A DNA stretch of 64,000 nt from Shinella curvata (GTDB lineage Bacteria > Pseudomonadota > Alphaproteobacteria > Rhizobiales > Rhizobiaceae). Numbering within the stretch: position 1 is the first letter of the stretch; every line of letters begins with the position of its first letter. Both the position numbers and the translations under genes were made by a program. The notes beneath the pieces were generated by a model, which saw nothing but the letters and a program-made list of their open reading frames with translations, had not been told where the DNA came from and ran no database searches. The stretch spans positions 124,001 through 188,000 of the forward strand of contig NZ_JALJCJ010000006.1 of NCBI RefSeq assembly GCF_022899935.1. Reading direction: 5' to 3'. Shown here one piece after another: positions 35,492 to 44,101 of this stretch.

Positions 35492-36469
35492 CTATCGCCA
35501 GCGTTTGTCGTAAGCGCCAGAGGTCGTGCGCTGCCCCTCGCTCATCACCCGCAGCCGGGAAACCAGCTTGGCCCGTTCTGCCGGGCCGGCGTCGAGTGCC
35601 CTCTTCAGGGACGACACGACCTCCGCGACATAGGCCTTGCCACGTTGCCGCCCTTCGATCTTCAACGCCGAGACGCCGGCCGCCCTGAGAGCGTCGATCT
35701 CGTCGATCACATCGAGCGAAACCGGATCCTCGAAAGCGTATCCCTCCGTGCCGCCGACGTCGAAGCGTCCCTTGCACAATGTGGGATAGCCCGAAGCCTC
35801 GCCGGGACCGAACCGGTTGATCGTATAGGCGCCAAGTTCGGAGACCAGCGTCCCGCCCTCCTCCCGGTAGCGAACATGGCTCGCCGGCGAGCAGACACCG
35901 GACATGTTGGGTGACTTGCCCGTCGCATAGGAGGAAAGCGAGCAGCGCCCCTCCGCCATCACGCAGAGGCCGCCGAAGGCGAAGACTTCGACCTCGCAAT
36001 CGATCTGCCGTGTCAGCCGGGCGATATCCTGCACCGTCAGCACGCGCGGCAGCACCACGCGCTTCACCCCGAAGGCCTCGACGAGAAAACGGATCGCATC
36101 CGGGTTCGAAGCCGACGCCTGGACGGAGACGTGCAGCCGCTGCTCCGGATATCGCTCCGCCACGTAGGCCATCAGCCCGAAATCGGCGAGGATGAGCGCA
36201 TCCGCCCCCATCTCCACCGCGTCGTCGGCAGCGCGGTACCAGAGCGCTTCGTCGCCCGCCCGCATGAAGGTGTTGAGTGCGATGAAGGTCTGCACGTTCC
36301 GGCCGTGGGCGAGTGCTATGGACTGGCGCAGTTCGTCGCGGCTGAAGTTGAGACCGGGAAAGTTGCGGGCATTGGTCTCGTCGCGGAAGCCGCAATAGAC
36401 GGCATCCGCGCCGGCATCCAGCGCTTCGCGGAAGGCTGCAGGCGTACCGGCGGGGCAGATCAGTTCCAT
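35492..36469 (-). CDS. ubiU: UbiU, U32-family protein for O2-independent ubiquinone synthesis
   Basis: A 325-residue U32 protein starting MELICPAGTP. Its four cluster cysteines fall at 169, 176, 193 and 232, with the spacing known from E. coli UbiU. It works with UbiV. The start overlaps the end of ubiT by 10 bases, indicating one operon ubiTUV. Confidence 0.92.
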   Translation of the reverse strand: MELICPAGTPAAFREALDAGADAVYCGFRDETNARNFPGLNFSRDELRQSIALAHGRNVQTFIALNTFMRAGDEALWYRAADDAVEMGADALILADFGLMAYVAERYPEQRLHVSVQASASNPDAIRFLVEAFGVKRVVLPRVLTVQDIARLTRQIDCEVEVFAFGGLCVMAEGRCSLSSYATGKSPNMSGVCSPASHVRYREEGGTLVSELGAYTINRFGPGEASGYPTLCKGRFDVGGTEGYAFEDPVSLDVIDEIDALRAAGVSALKIEGRQRGKAYVAEVVSSLKRALDAGPAERAKLVSRLRVMSEGQRTTSGAYDKRWR

Positions 36470-36966
36470 GTCGCCTGCCTTTCTGCGAGCATGTGGGTGC
36501 GGATATGACGCGCCGCGCCGGTCACCAGCGGCGAGAACGGCCCGGCCAGCGCACCGAGTTCGCGTGGCAGATCGATCGCGCTGTCATCCAGCGCGTTGCG
36601 TAGCGCCAGCATCGCCTCCATGTCGCCGATGACGGAAAGATCGCGAGAAAAGAACAGCGCATCGGCATCGCAGCGCCCTTCCAGCAGGCCGAGAAGAAGC
36701 GCGAGCGGCCCCTCGATACGCGCATCAGCCGGTGGAGGTTCGCCGCGCGAGACGGAAAGCGTCTGCGCCGCCGGCACCACGCGAAAATGCAGCGACAGAT
36801 CGGATGGTGAAAAGCAGTAGCATGTCTGCCGGTAGTCGCCGAGCCTCTCGAAGAGACCGGGGTGGGCCTTCAGTACACCGGAAAATATCCCGCGCGCCGC
36901 ACGCTCGACAAGCCAGAGCGGTAAGAATTCGACGGGTTTGGCAAGGAGCGGGGGGAGCTTGGGCAT
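36460..36966 (-). CDS. ubiT: UbiT, SCP2-domain lipid-binding accessory protein
   Basis: A 168-residue SCP2-like protein (LHFRVVPAAQTLSVSRG, ALFFSRDLSVIGDMEAMLALRNALDDSAID), matching E. coli YhbT/UbiT, which carries hydrophobic ubiquinone precursors under anaerobic conditions. It is first in the ubiTUV operon and has a Fnr/NnrR-type box 67 bases upstream, the preferred spacing in this island. Confidence 0.87.
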   Translation of the reverse strand: MPKLPPLLAKPVEFLPLWLVERAARGIFSGVLKAHPGLFERLGDYRQTCYCFSPSDLSLHFRVVPAAQTLSVSRGEPPPADARIEGPLALLLGLLEGRCDADALFFSRDLSVIGDMEAMLALRNALDDSAIDLPRELGALAGPFSPLVTGAARHIRTHMLAERQATWN

Positions 36967-37026
36967 GCGGGCTCGCTTTGGCGGGACTGGATGTGCAAAG
37001 CCTAGGGAGCGTCGGCTCGCGGGAAT

Positions 37027-37040
37027 TTGCGCCAGCACAA
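37027..37040 (-). promoter_or_regulatory. Fnr/NnrR-type box between ubiT and ubiD
   Basis: TTTGC-N6-ACAAA, core TTG-N8-CAA, centred 67 bases from the ubiT start and 41 bases from the ubiD start. The spacing favours control of ubiTUV; effect on ubiD is possible. Confidence 0.72.
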
Positions 37041-37074
37041 AGACCGGGACGTTTTTCCCCGGCAGAGGTTCGGC

Positions 37075-38586
37075 ATGAAAGCCGATGTCCGCATTCCACG
37101 CCGCTACGACAGCCTGCAGGATTTCGTTGCCCTGCTCGAAGACCGGGCGCGGTTGAAGCGTATTCGCGAGCCCGTCTCGCTGGTGCACGACGTTACCGAA
37201 ATCCATCGCCGCGTGCTGATGGAGGAGGGACCGGCCCTGCTTTTCGAGCGGCCCGTCGATGGCGCCGGCAACGTCCAGCCGATACCACTGCTTGCCAATC
37301 TCTTCGGCACCCGCGAGCGGATCGAATGGGGTTTCGGTCTCGAAGCCGGTACGCTGCCGCGTCTTGCCGCCTTTCTTGCGGATCTGCGTGAGCCCAAGCC
37401 GCCGCGTTCGGTGCGCGATGCCTGGCAGAAGCTGCCGCATTTGAAGGCGGCGCTTTCGATGAATCCGCGCACCGTCTTGCGTCCACCCTGCCAGCAAACC
37501 ATCTGGCAAGGCGAGGCCATCGATCTCGACCGGCTGCCGATCCAGACATGCTGGCCCGGCGAACCCGCCCCGCTCGTCAGTTGGCCGCTTGTCATCACGC
37601 AGGCGCCCGATGATGCATCCGATATCAATGTCGGCGTGTACCGCATGCAAAAGCTCGGTAAGGATAGGCTGATCCTGCGCTGGCTCGCCCATCGCGGCGG
37701 CGCGCGCCATCATCGGCTCTGGCAGGCGCTTGGGCGAAACATGCCGGTCGCCGTCGTCATCGGCGCGGACCCGGCGACCATCCTCTCCGCGGTGATGCCG
37801 CTGCCGGACGGTATGAGCGAGCTCGCCTTTGCCGGCGTCCTCAGCGGCCGGCGACAGCAGACAGCGCCGGGTGTAACCGTACCCATCCCCATCCCCGCCA
37901 GCGCGGAGATCGTGTTGGAAGGCATCGTTTCCGCACACGAAACCGCCGAGGAAGGTCCCTACGGCGATCATACCGGCTACTACAATTCCGTCGAAACCTT
38001 CCCGGTCCTGACGCTATCGGCGATCACCATGCGCAAAAACCCGCTCTATCTCTCCACCTATACCGGCCGGCCGCCGGACGAGCCGTCCCGTCTCGGCGAG
38101 GCGATGAACGAACTCTTCGTGCCTTTGGTGCGCCGTCAGTTTCCCGAAATCCGGGGCCTCTGGCTGCCGCCCGAAGCCTGCTCCTACCGCGCCATGGTCG
38201 TCTCCATCGACAAACGCTATCCGGGTCAGGCGCGGCGAGTGATGATGGGCCTCTGGTCGATGCTGCCGCAGTTCAGCTACACCAAGTTGATCATCGCCGT
38301 GGATGACGACATCAATGTCAGGAGCTGGGGGGATGTCATCTGGGCGCTTTCCACCCGGTTCGACGCCAGCCGCGACCTTATGCTCGTCGACAACACGCCG
38401 ATCGACTATCTCGATTTCGCCTCACCAAAATCCGGCCTCGGCGGCAAACTCGGTCTCGACGCCACCACGAAAATCGGCGCCGAAACCGACCGGGAATGGG
38501 GCCGTGCTCTCACCATGACGCCGGACGTGACGGCGCGGGTCGACGCACTCTGGAACCGGCTTGGCCTCGGGGAGACGACAACATGA
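37075..38586 (+). CDS. ubiD: UbiD-family prenylated-FMN decarboxylase
   Basis: A 503-residue UbiD-like protein with INVGVYRMQ, the catalytic-region segment EGPYGDHTGYYN, and the C-terminal FDASRDLMLVDNTPIDYLDFASP. UbiD decarboxylates an octa/decaprenyl-hydroxybenzoate in ubiquinone synthesis with prenylated FMN. The context beside ubiTUV supports this role, although the family also acts on other aromatic acids. ATG at 37075 follows AGAGG; the gene overlaps ubiX in an ATGA junction. Confidence 0.87.
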   Translation: MKADVRIPRRYDSLQDFVALLEDRARLKRIREPVSLVHDVTEIHRRVLMEEGPALLFERPVDGAGNVQPIPLLANLFGTRERIEWGFGLEAGTLPRLAAFLADLREPKPPRSVRDAWQKLPHLKAALSMNPRTVLRPPCQQTIWQGEAIDLDRLPIQTCWPGEPAPLVSWPLVITQAPDDASDINVGVYRMQKLGKDRLILRWLAHRGGARHHRLWQALGRNMPVAVVIGADPATILSAVMPLPDGMSELAFAGVLSGRRQQTAPGVTVPIPIPASAEIVLEGIVSAHETAEEGPYGDHTGYYNSVETFPVLTLSAITMRKNPLYLSTYTGRPPDEPSRLGEAMNELFVPLVRRQFPEIRGLWLPPEACSYRAMVVSIDKRYPGQARRVMMGLWSMLPQFSYTKLIIAVDDDINVRSWGDVIWALSTRFDASRDLMLVDNTPIDYLDFASPKSGLGGKLGLDATTKIGAETDREWGRALTMTPDVTARVDALWNRLGLGETTT

Positions 38587-39176
38587 CCATAGAGCGCATC
38601 ATCGTCGGCATTTCCGGCGCCTCGGGTGCTGCACTCGGCGTGCGTATCATCGAACGGCTCGCAGCGCTTCCCGACATAGAGATCCATCTCGTCGTCTCCG
38701 ACCCGGCACGGCGCACGCTCGCGCTGGAATGCGGGATCGATACGATCGAGAGCCTGACACCCCTTGTCCATCACCATCACCCGATCGGCGACATCGGCGC
38801 CTCCATCGCCAGCGGCTCCTTCCCCGTGCGCGGCATGATCGTGGCACCCTGCTCGATGCAGACCCTGTCGGCTATCACCACCAGCCGGGCCGATACCCTG
38901 CTCACCCGCGCGGCCGACGTGCAATTGAAGGAACGCCGCCGTCTCGTGCTGCTGGCACGGGAGACCCCGCTGCATCTGGGTCATCTGCGGGCGATGGTCG
39001 CGGCAAGCGAGATGGGCGCCATCATCATGCCACCCGTCCCGGCTTTCTATCATTGCCCCGGCTCCGTTGCCGACATCGTCGACCACCTTGCCGCCCGTGC
39101 GATTGATCTCCTTGGAATTCCGATCGACCCTCTGGCGCGCGCCTGGACCGGATCTGACGCGGCGAATAGCCGATAG
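38583..39176 (+). CDS. ubiX: UbiX-family flavin prenyltransferase
   Basis: A 197-residue flavoprotein with the N-terminal IIVGISGASGAALGVRII, the APCSMQTLSAI segment and MPPVPAFYH near the C-terminus, all standard for UbiX. It makes the prenylated FMN cofactor for UbiD. It is translationally coupled to ubiD. Confidence 0.92.
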   Translation: MTIERIIVGISGASGAALGVRIIERLAALPDIEIHLVVSDPARRTLALECGIDTIESLTPLVHHHHPIGDIGASIASGSFPVRGMIVAPCSMQTLSAITTSRADTLLTRAADVQLKERRRLVLLARETPLHLGHLRAMVAASEMGAIIMPPVPAFYHCPGSVADIVDHLAARAIDLLGIPIDPLARAWTGSDAANSR

Positions 39177-39245
39177 ATTTGCAGACGCCTTCTTTCCCGA
39201 TCTTGCTGCGGGAAGAGCCTCATGAGCAAACGCCGGCTTCGCAAT

Positions 39246-39881
39246 CTACCAGCGTAGCCAGCGGTGACCAGCGGCCGCGCCTGCAGCCGTTACGATAGAG
39301 ATCGCGAGTGTGTACCAGGTCGCAAGGAACAGCGGGCTGTCATCGGGGCAGTGCCAGGCATAGATGGCAGCGGCCATAGCGCCGGCGGCAAGTCCCGCAG
39401 CAGCACCGGCCGCCATCGGATTTGCAGGAGCGCCTTTTTTCAGCGCCCAGAACAGGCCCACCAAGGGCACCAGCGACAGGACCGGAACGAAAAACAGGCA
39501 GAACAGGGCATTGCGGCCGAGGAGATTGGCCCGCCAGGTATCGACCGGCAGCACGACAAGCTCCGCGATAACGGCAGAGACGACCATCAGCACCGGTACA
39601 GCGAGCAGGCACACCGGGACACGCAGCTCTTCGCCCGGTCGGCCGACGCGCATGGCGAGACGCATCGCAAGGATGGCGAGGAGGATCGTCACGACGATCT
39701 TGAAGACCACCCGGGCAGTCTCGAACACCGTTGCCAAATTGTGCCGCAGGCCGACGGTGAAGACGAGCAGGAGAGCGGAAAAGACGAAGCCGGCGGCGAG
39801 TGCGATGACGATCGCGCGGCCATAGCGCATGCCGACCGGGGCATCTTGCGTCATCAGAGTGATCAGGTCATCCGTCTTCAT
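39246..39881 (-). CDS. NrsF-like (DUF1109) membrane anti-sigma factor
   Basis: A 211-residue protein with six predicted helices and a short cytoplasmic N-terminus (MKTDDLITLMTQDAP), the layout of NrsF/DUF1109 proteins. In Caulobacter NrsF holds the ECF sigma factor SigF inactive at the membrane until metal or redox stress. It starts 1 base after the sigma-factor gene ends. Two Cys (FCLFF, WHCPDD) may take part in sensing. Confidence 0.85.
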   Translation of the reverse strand: MKTDDLITLMTQDAPVGMRYGRAIVIALAAGFVFSALLLVFTVGLRHNLATVFETARVVFKIVVTILLAILAMRLAMRVGRPGEELRVPVCLLAVPVLMVVSAVIAELVVLPVDTWRANLLGRNALFCLFFVPVLSLVPLVGLFWALKKGAPANPMAAGAAAGLAAGAMAAAIYAWHCPDDSPLFLATWYTLAISIVTAAGAAAGHRWLRW

Positions 39882-39882
39882 G

Positions 39883-40425
39883 TCATTTGCTCCGATAAAG
39901 CGCGGCCAGGGATTTCAGCGCCCGGTGAAGGGATACGCGCACGGCAACCTCCGTCATTTTCAGCCGTGCCGCCGTTTCCCGGATCCCCGCCCCCTCAATC
40001 GAGATGGAGCGCACGATGTCACGCTGAGGATCCTTCAGCCGTGCCAGCACCGTCTCGGTGTCGAGCCGATCGGCGGCCTCGTGCGTTTCGCTTTCCGCCT
40101 CCAGAAACGCCGAGACGTCATCGATCGGCACATTCAGGTGCCGCCCACGCCGGCGCAGGCTGTCGATCAGCTTGTTGCGCACGATCGTCGTCAGCCAGGG
40201 GCCGAGCGGACGGGTGGGATCCCAGGTGCCGCGTTTCAGATGGATGGCAAGCAGGACCTCCTGCACGACATCCTCCGCCTCGCTCGGCGGCGCGCCAAAC
40301 TGATCACAGCGCCGCCGCGCCATGCTGCGCAAATGCGGGGTCACTGCGAGAAGGAAACGGTTGTAGGCCTGCGCATCGCCCTTCATGGCGAGGCGCAGCC
40401 AGGCGGCCCATTCCTCTTCGCGCAT
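39883..40425 (-). CDS. ECF-family RNA polymerase sigma factor (SigF-like)
   Basis: A 180-residue group-4 sigma factor with region 2 (AEDVVQEVLLAIHLKRGTWD, PWLTTIVRNKLIDSLRRRGR) and region 4 (IEGAGIRETAARLKMTEVAVRVSLHRALKSL). An ATG at 40464 would lie upstream of the deduced transcription start, because a GTAAC-N17-CGTA promoter ends at 40450; ATG at 40425 is therefore preferred. It forms a pair with the NrsF-like gene and should drive itself and the divergent bufferin genes. Confidence 0.88.
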   Translation of the reverse strand: MREEEWAAWLRLAMKGDAQAYNRFLLAVTPHLRSMARRRCDQFGAPPSEAEDVVQEVLLAIHLKRGTWDPTRPLGPWLTTIVRNKLIDSLRRRGRHLNVPIDDVSAFLEAESETHEAADRLDTETVLARLKDPQRDIVRSISIEGAGIRETAARLKMTEVAVRVSLHRALKSLAALYRSK

Positions 40426-40449
40426 CGACTGTTTCACCACTGACTGCTC

Positions 40450-40475
40450 TACGTCCGGCAACACGACTTTGTTAC
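40450..40475 (-). promoter_or_regulatory. ECF-sigma promoter for the sigma/anti-sigma genes
   Basis: On the minus strand GTAAC (40475-40471), 17 bases, then CGTA (40453-40450). The same elements and spacing precede the divergent DUF2282 gene. Confidence 0.72.
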
Positions 40476-40587
40476 CACGTCCGCAAGAAGAAATTCTTAG
40501 TGCACATAACCATTTGAAGCGATTGTGATTTTTTGTCGAACACCGACATGCCGGAGCAGTCGCTCAAAAAAATCGACACCCTGTCCT

Positions 40588-40613
40588 GTAACATCGGGCA
40601 GGCGCCCTCCGTA
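40588..40613 (+). promoter_or_regulatory. ECF-sigma promoter for the bufferin operon
   Basis: GTAAC (40588-40592), 17 bases, CGTA (40610-40613). It would start a transcript near 40620, about 40 bases before the precursor ATG. Confidence 0.75.
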
Positions 40614-40659
40614 GCCGTCGATGCACAGCTAAACACGGTTGCACCAACGGAGACGAAAC

Positions 40660-40941
40660 ATGAAGACCACGATCGCCACCCTCGCCCTTGCCGGTTCGCT
40701 TGCGTCCGCTCTTGCCGCCATCGCCACGCCTGCCGCCGCGGAGGATGCCAAGGAAAAGTGCTACGGCATCGCGATGAAGGGGCAGAACGACTGCGCCGCC
40801 GGTCCGGGCACGACCTGCGCCGGTACGTCGAAGATCGATTACCAGCAGAACGCCTTCAAGCTGGTACCCAAGGGTACCTGCGTCTCGATGAAGACCCCCA
40901 CCGGTCACGGCATGCTGGAACAGGGCCCCGCTCCGGCCTGA
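40660..40941 (+). CDS. bufA1: DUF2282 bufferin-type copper-binding precursor peptide
   Basis: A 93-residue exported protein with a signal peptide (to about AAAED, residue 30) and four Cys at 34, 45, 53 and 74 in the DUF2282 pattern [17 protein letters not shown]...[11 protein letters not shown]...KGTC. In described bufferins the DUF692 enzyme turns cysteines of the precursor into thiooxazoles that bind copper. The order DUF2282 - DUF692 - DUF2063 - DoxX matches that system. GGAGA precedes the ATG. Confidence 0.85.
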   Translation: MKTTIATLALAGSLASALAAIATPAAAEDAKEKCYGIAMKGQNDCAAGPGTTCAGTSKIDYQQNAFKLVPKGTCVSMKTPTGHGMLEQGPAPA

Positions 40942-40963
40942 GGCCCGCCCGGCGCCCCTCACG

Positions 40964-40985
40964 GACGACGCCCACGGGCGTCGTC
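40964..40985 (+). terminator. Hairpin between the bufferin precursor and DUF692 genes
   Basis: A 9-bp perfect stem GACGACGCC / GGCGTCGTC with a 4-base loop and no U-run. It probably allows more precursor than modifying enzyme to be made from one transcript. Confidence 0.55.
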
Positions 40986-41008
40986 GCTTCGCTCCAGAAA
41001 GGCATCTC

Positions 41009-41863
41009 ATGATCCCCTCCGCTCTTCCACGCCGCGCGGGCGTCGGTTTCAAGCCCGAGCATTTCGCCGACATTCTTGCCGAACCGCAGACGATCGGCTT
41101 CTTCGAGGTCCATGCCGAGAACTACATGGGCGCGGGTGGTCCGCCACATGCCCAGCTTGGCAAGTTGCGGGAAGACTATGCGCTTTCCATTCACGGCGTC
41201 GGCCTTTCGATTGGTTCGATGCAGCCGCTCGACCGCGACCACCTCGCCCGGTTGAAGACGCTGTGCGACCGTTACCGGCCTGAAAGCTTTTCCGAACACC
41301 TGGCGTGGTCGAGCCATGACGGCGTGTTTCTCAACGATCTCCTGCCGCTGCCCTATACCCGGGAGACGCTCGACCGCGTGATCGAGCATGTCGACCAGGT
41401 GCAGGCGACGCTCGGCCGGCAGATGCTGCTCGAAAACCCCGCCACCTATCTGCTGTTTGCCGAAAGCACGATCGAGGAAACCGACTTCCTTGCGGAGATC
41501 GCGCGGCGCACCGGCTGCGGCCTGCTGCTCGACGTCAACAATGTCTTCGTCGCGGCAACGAACCACAATCTCGATCCTCGCGACTATATCGCCCGCTTCC
41601 CGCTGGAAGCCGTGCGTGAAATTCACCTGGGTGGCCATTCGGAAACCATCGACGACCACGGCGCCTGCCTTCTGATCGACAGCCACGACACCCCCGTCAA
41701 AGATCCCGTCTGGGCGCTTTACGAAACCGTGATCGGCCGTCTCGGGCCGGTTGCAAGCCTGGTCGAGTGGGACAATGATCTGCCCGCCTGGCCGATGCTG
41801 CGCGCCGAAGCCGAAGCCGCGCAGCACATTCTCGATCGCGCCGCGCAACAGAGGGCAGCATGA
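41009..41863 (+). CDS. bufB: DUF692 multinuclear iron oxidase (MNIO) modifying the bufferin precursor
   Basis: A 284-residue TIM-barrel enzyme of the DUF692/MNIO family. Expected metal ligands are visible: Glu and His in [11 protein letters not shown], His in LSIHGVG, His in [11 protein letters not shown], Glu in LENPATYL, Asp/Asn in LLLDVNNVF, His in REIHLGGHS, Asp in DSHDTPVKD and Glu in VEWDND. The family oxidises cysteines in small precursors using a mixed-valent iron centre. Coupled to the next gene by an ATGA overlap. Confidence 0.9.
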   Translation: MIPSALPRRAGVGFKPEHFADILAEPQTIGFFEVHAENYMGAGGPPHAQLGKLREDYALSIHGVGLSIGSMQPLDRDHLARLKTLCDRYRPESFSEHLAWSSHDGVFLNDLLPLPYTRETLDRVIEHVDQVQATLGRQMLLENPATYLLFAESTIEETDFLAEIARRTGCGLLLDVNNVFVAATNHNLDPRDYIARFPLEAVREIHLGGHSETIDDHGACLLIDSHDTPVKDPVWALYETVIGRLGPVASLVEWDNDLPAWPMLRAEAEAAQHILDRAAQQRAA

Positions 41864-42651
41864 CGATGTCAGCCGCCACCCAAAACGCCTTCGCGATAGG
41901 CCTTTTCTCCACCACCCCACCACCGTCCAGCCTTACGGCATGGAACGGCACGGCCCTGGAGCGGCGCTACTCAGTCTACCGAAACAATATCATCGCCAGC
42001 CTGACCGAGGCCCTGGTCTCCCGTTTCCCTGCAGCCCTCAACATTGTCGGGCCGGATTTTTTCCGCGCCATGGCACAGGCCTTCATTCGGCTCCATCCAC
42101 CTCGCTCGCCGCTGCTTTTGGCCTATGGCGATGATTTCCCGGATTTCGTCGCCGGTTTCGAGCCAGCGCGCGAGCTTGCCTACCTGCCGGATGTGATGCG
42201 GCTGGAAGTCGCCAGGGGGCGTGCCTATCACGCGGAAGAAGCGGTACCGCTCGAAGCGCGGACCCTAGCGGATGTTGAACCGCACCGGCTTCGGACGCTC
42301 ATCTTCAAGCCGCACCCTTCCCTTTCGGTCATCTCGTCCCCTTACCCCGTTGCAACCATCTGGGCCATGAACAGCGGTGGCCGGCCGCTCGCGGCATTGG
42401 ACGACTGGCTGGGCGAGGATATCCTTGTCGTGCGTCCGCGCATGACCGTCGAGATGTCCGGCCTGCCGCCGGGCGGCGCAGCCTTCTTCCGGCACCTCGC
42501 TGCCGGCGTAAATCTTGCCGGCGCAGCAGACGCCGTGCAGCACGCAGAAGCGCGTTTCGATCTTTCAGCCAACCTTGCGATCCTGCTCCGCTCAGGAGCA
42601 TTCACCGCCTTCAGCCAGGGGACCAGCGATGAAAACCGACACGATGCCTGA
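41860..42651 (+). CDS. bufC: DUF2063 partner protein of the MNIO enzyme
   Basis: A 263-residue protein with the DUF2063 N-terminal helical domain ([48 protein letters not shown]) and a second half seen in MNIO partners. These proteins recruit the precursor peptide to the MNIO enzyme. The start overlaps the bufB stop; the end overlaps the DoxX gene by 23 bases. Confidence 0.87.
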   Translation: MTMSAATQNAFAIGLFSTTPPPSSLTAWNGTALERRYSVYRNNIIASLTEALVSRFPAALNIVGPDFFRAMAQAFIRLHPPRSPLLLAYGDDFPDFVAGFEPARELAYLPDVMRLEVARGRAYHAEEAVPLEARTLADVEPHRLRTLIFKPHPSLSVISSPYPVATIWAMNSGGRPLAALDDWLGEDILVVRPRMTVEMSGLPPGGAAFFRHLAAGVNLAGAADAVQHAEARFDLSANLAILLRSGAFTAFSQGTSDENRHDA

Positions 42652-43123
42652 CCTCGCCCCATCCCTGCCGCGACGGCTTTTCTGTCTGGGGCTTCCCGCA
42701 TTCGAGCGCATTCCCAACGATCTCATTGCATTGATCGCGCGGTTCTCGATTGCCGCCGTCTTCTGGCAATCCGGACAGACCAAGGTCGACGGCTGGATGC
42801 TTTCCGAGAATGCGCTCTATCTCTTCGAGAACGAATACAAGCTGCCATTGATCGATCCGTGGCTCGCCGCACATCTCGCTGCCTTCGCGGAGCATTTTTT
42901 CCCGGTGCTGCTCGTCATCGGCCTCGCCAGCCGCCTGTCCGCGCTGGCTCTGCTCGCGATGACACTCGTGATCCAGATTTTCGTCTATCCCGGTGCCTGG
43001 CCGACCCATGGCACCTGGGCAGCCTGCCTGTTGCTCATCGCGGCGCGTGGTCCCGGCATGGTTTCCCTGGATGCAGCCCTCCTTCGCGCCTTTCCGGTGC
43101 GAACGCTCAAACAGCTTTTGTAA
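42629..43123 (+). CDS. bufD: DoxX-family membrane protein
   Basis: A 164-residue DoxX-like protein with four predicted helices ([64 protein letters not shown]). DoxX proteins are the usual last member of bufferin operons and may shuttle electrons or support redox balance. GGGGA precedes the ATG. Confidence 0.85.
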   Translation: MKTDTMPDLAPSLPRRLFCLGLPAFERIPNDLIALIARFSIAAVFWQSGQTKVDGWMLSENALYLFENEYKLPLIDPWLAAHLAAFAEHFFPVLLVIGLASRLSALALLAMTLVIQIFVYPGAWPTHGTWAACLLLIAARGPGMVSLDAALLRAFPVRTLKQLL

Positions 43124-43323
43124 AGTCACCGGCACAATCGCTACGCTCACCACGCGCACTGGTTATCAAATCCGGCCCGACACAACCAAGTCGCGGCAAC
43201 AACGCCACTATTGGAAAAAATAGGTTGGATTTGCTCTGTCAGACCAGCGGATCGACCGCGACAGACGTCATACTTCGCGCTATGTTCAACTAGAGGAAGA
43301 ACAGAACACGCCGGGCCACACCC

Positions 43324-44064
43324 TTGAACGAACATGCGATTTCGCCCCACGTCATCGTCACCGATGACGACGAGGACCTGCGGGAGATGGTCTCGGACTA
43401 TCTCGCCGGCCAGGGATTTTCCGTGCGTGGCGTGGCAAGCGGCGCAGCTCTCGATGCCGCGCTGTGCGAACGGCCGGCAGATCTGCTGATCATCGACCTC
43501 AACCTGCCGGCCGAAGACGGTTTTTCCATCGCCCGGCGCATCCGTGCCGGGTCCGCCGTTCCCATCATCATGCTCACTGGCGCCACCGATGTGGTGGACC
43601 GGGTCGTTGGGCTGGAAATGGGCGCGGATGACTACGTGACCAAACCCTTCGACCTGCGCGAGCTAAAGGCCCGCATCCGCGCCGTCCTGCGCCGCGGCAC
43701 GAACCAGCCGCCCGAGCCCGTCGCCCAGTCTGCCCCCGCAGCGGGCAAAGGCCTCGTAACCTTCGGCCGGGCACAGCTCGACCTCGAAGGTCATTGCCTC
43801 ATTCTCGAAGGCGGGACACGCGAGACGCTGACTGCCATGGAGTTCGACCTGCTGCGTGTGCTGGCCCAGCATCCCAACCGGGTGCTGAGCCGCGACCGCC
43901 TGCTCGACCTTGCCCACAACCGCGACAACGAGCCGTTCGACCGATCGATCGACGTTCGCATCACGCGCCTGCGCAAGAAGATCGAAGCCGATCCCGCCAA
44001 GCCGGCGACCATCAAGACCATCCGCGGCGTCGGCTACATGTTCGTCACCAATCGCGGCACCTAG
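43324..44064 (+). CDS. OmpR-family response regulator
   Basis: A 246-residue regulator with a receiver domain (acidic DDDED near residue 14-18, phosphoacceptor Asp in LLIIDLNLP, Thr in IIMLTGA, Lys in YVTKPFD) and a C-terminal winged helix (TAMEFDLLRVLAQHPNRVLSRDRLLDL, IDVRITRLRKKIE). No ATG lies near the start; TTG at 43324 fits the domain boundary, but has no strong ribosome site. No cognate kinase is directly adjacent; the hybrid kinase 500 bases downstream is on the other strand. Confidence 0.88.
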   Translation: MNEHAISPHVIVTDDDEDLREMVSDYLAGQGFSVRGVASGAALDAALCERPADLLIIDLNLPAEDGFSIARRIRAGSAVPIIMLTGATDVVDRVVGLEMGADDYVTKPFDLRELKARIRAVLRRGTNQPPEPVAQSAPAAGKGLVTFGRAQLDLEGHCLILEGGTRETLTAMEFDLLRVLAQHPNRVLSRDRLLDLAHNRDNEPFDRSIDVRITRLRKKIEADPAKPATIKTIRGVGYMFVTNRGT

Positions 44065-44084
44065 AGCGTTTGCACGTTCGCCGG

Positions 44085-44101
44085 GCCGGCTTCAAGCCGG
44101 C
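44085..44101. terminator. Small hairpin between converging regulator and globin genes
   Basis: GCCGGC / GCCGGC with a 5-base loop at the junction of two converging genes, overlapping the globin stop. Weak and without a U-tract. Confidence 0.35.

Noticed and set aside
14771-39176. Presence of nosZ or other nitrous oxide reductase genes to complete denitrification
   Set aside because: No protein with NosZ copper motifs or nosRDFYLX-like genes is found; the pathway in this window ends at N2O.
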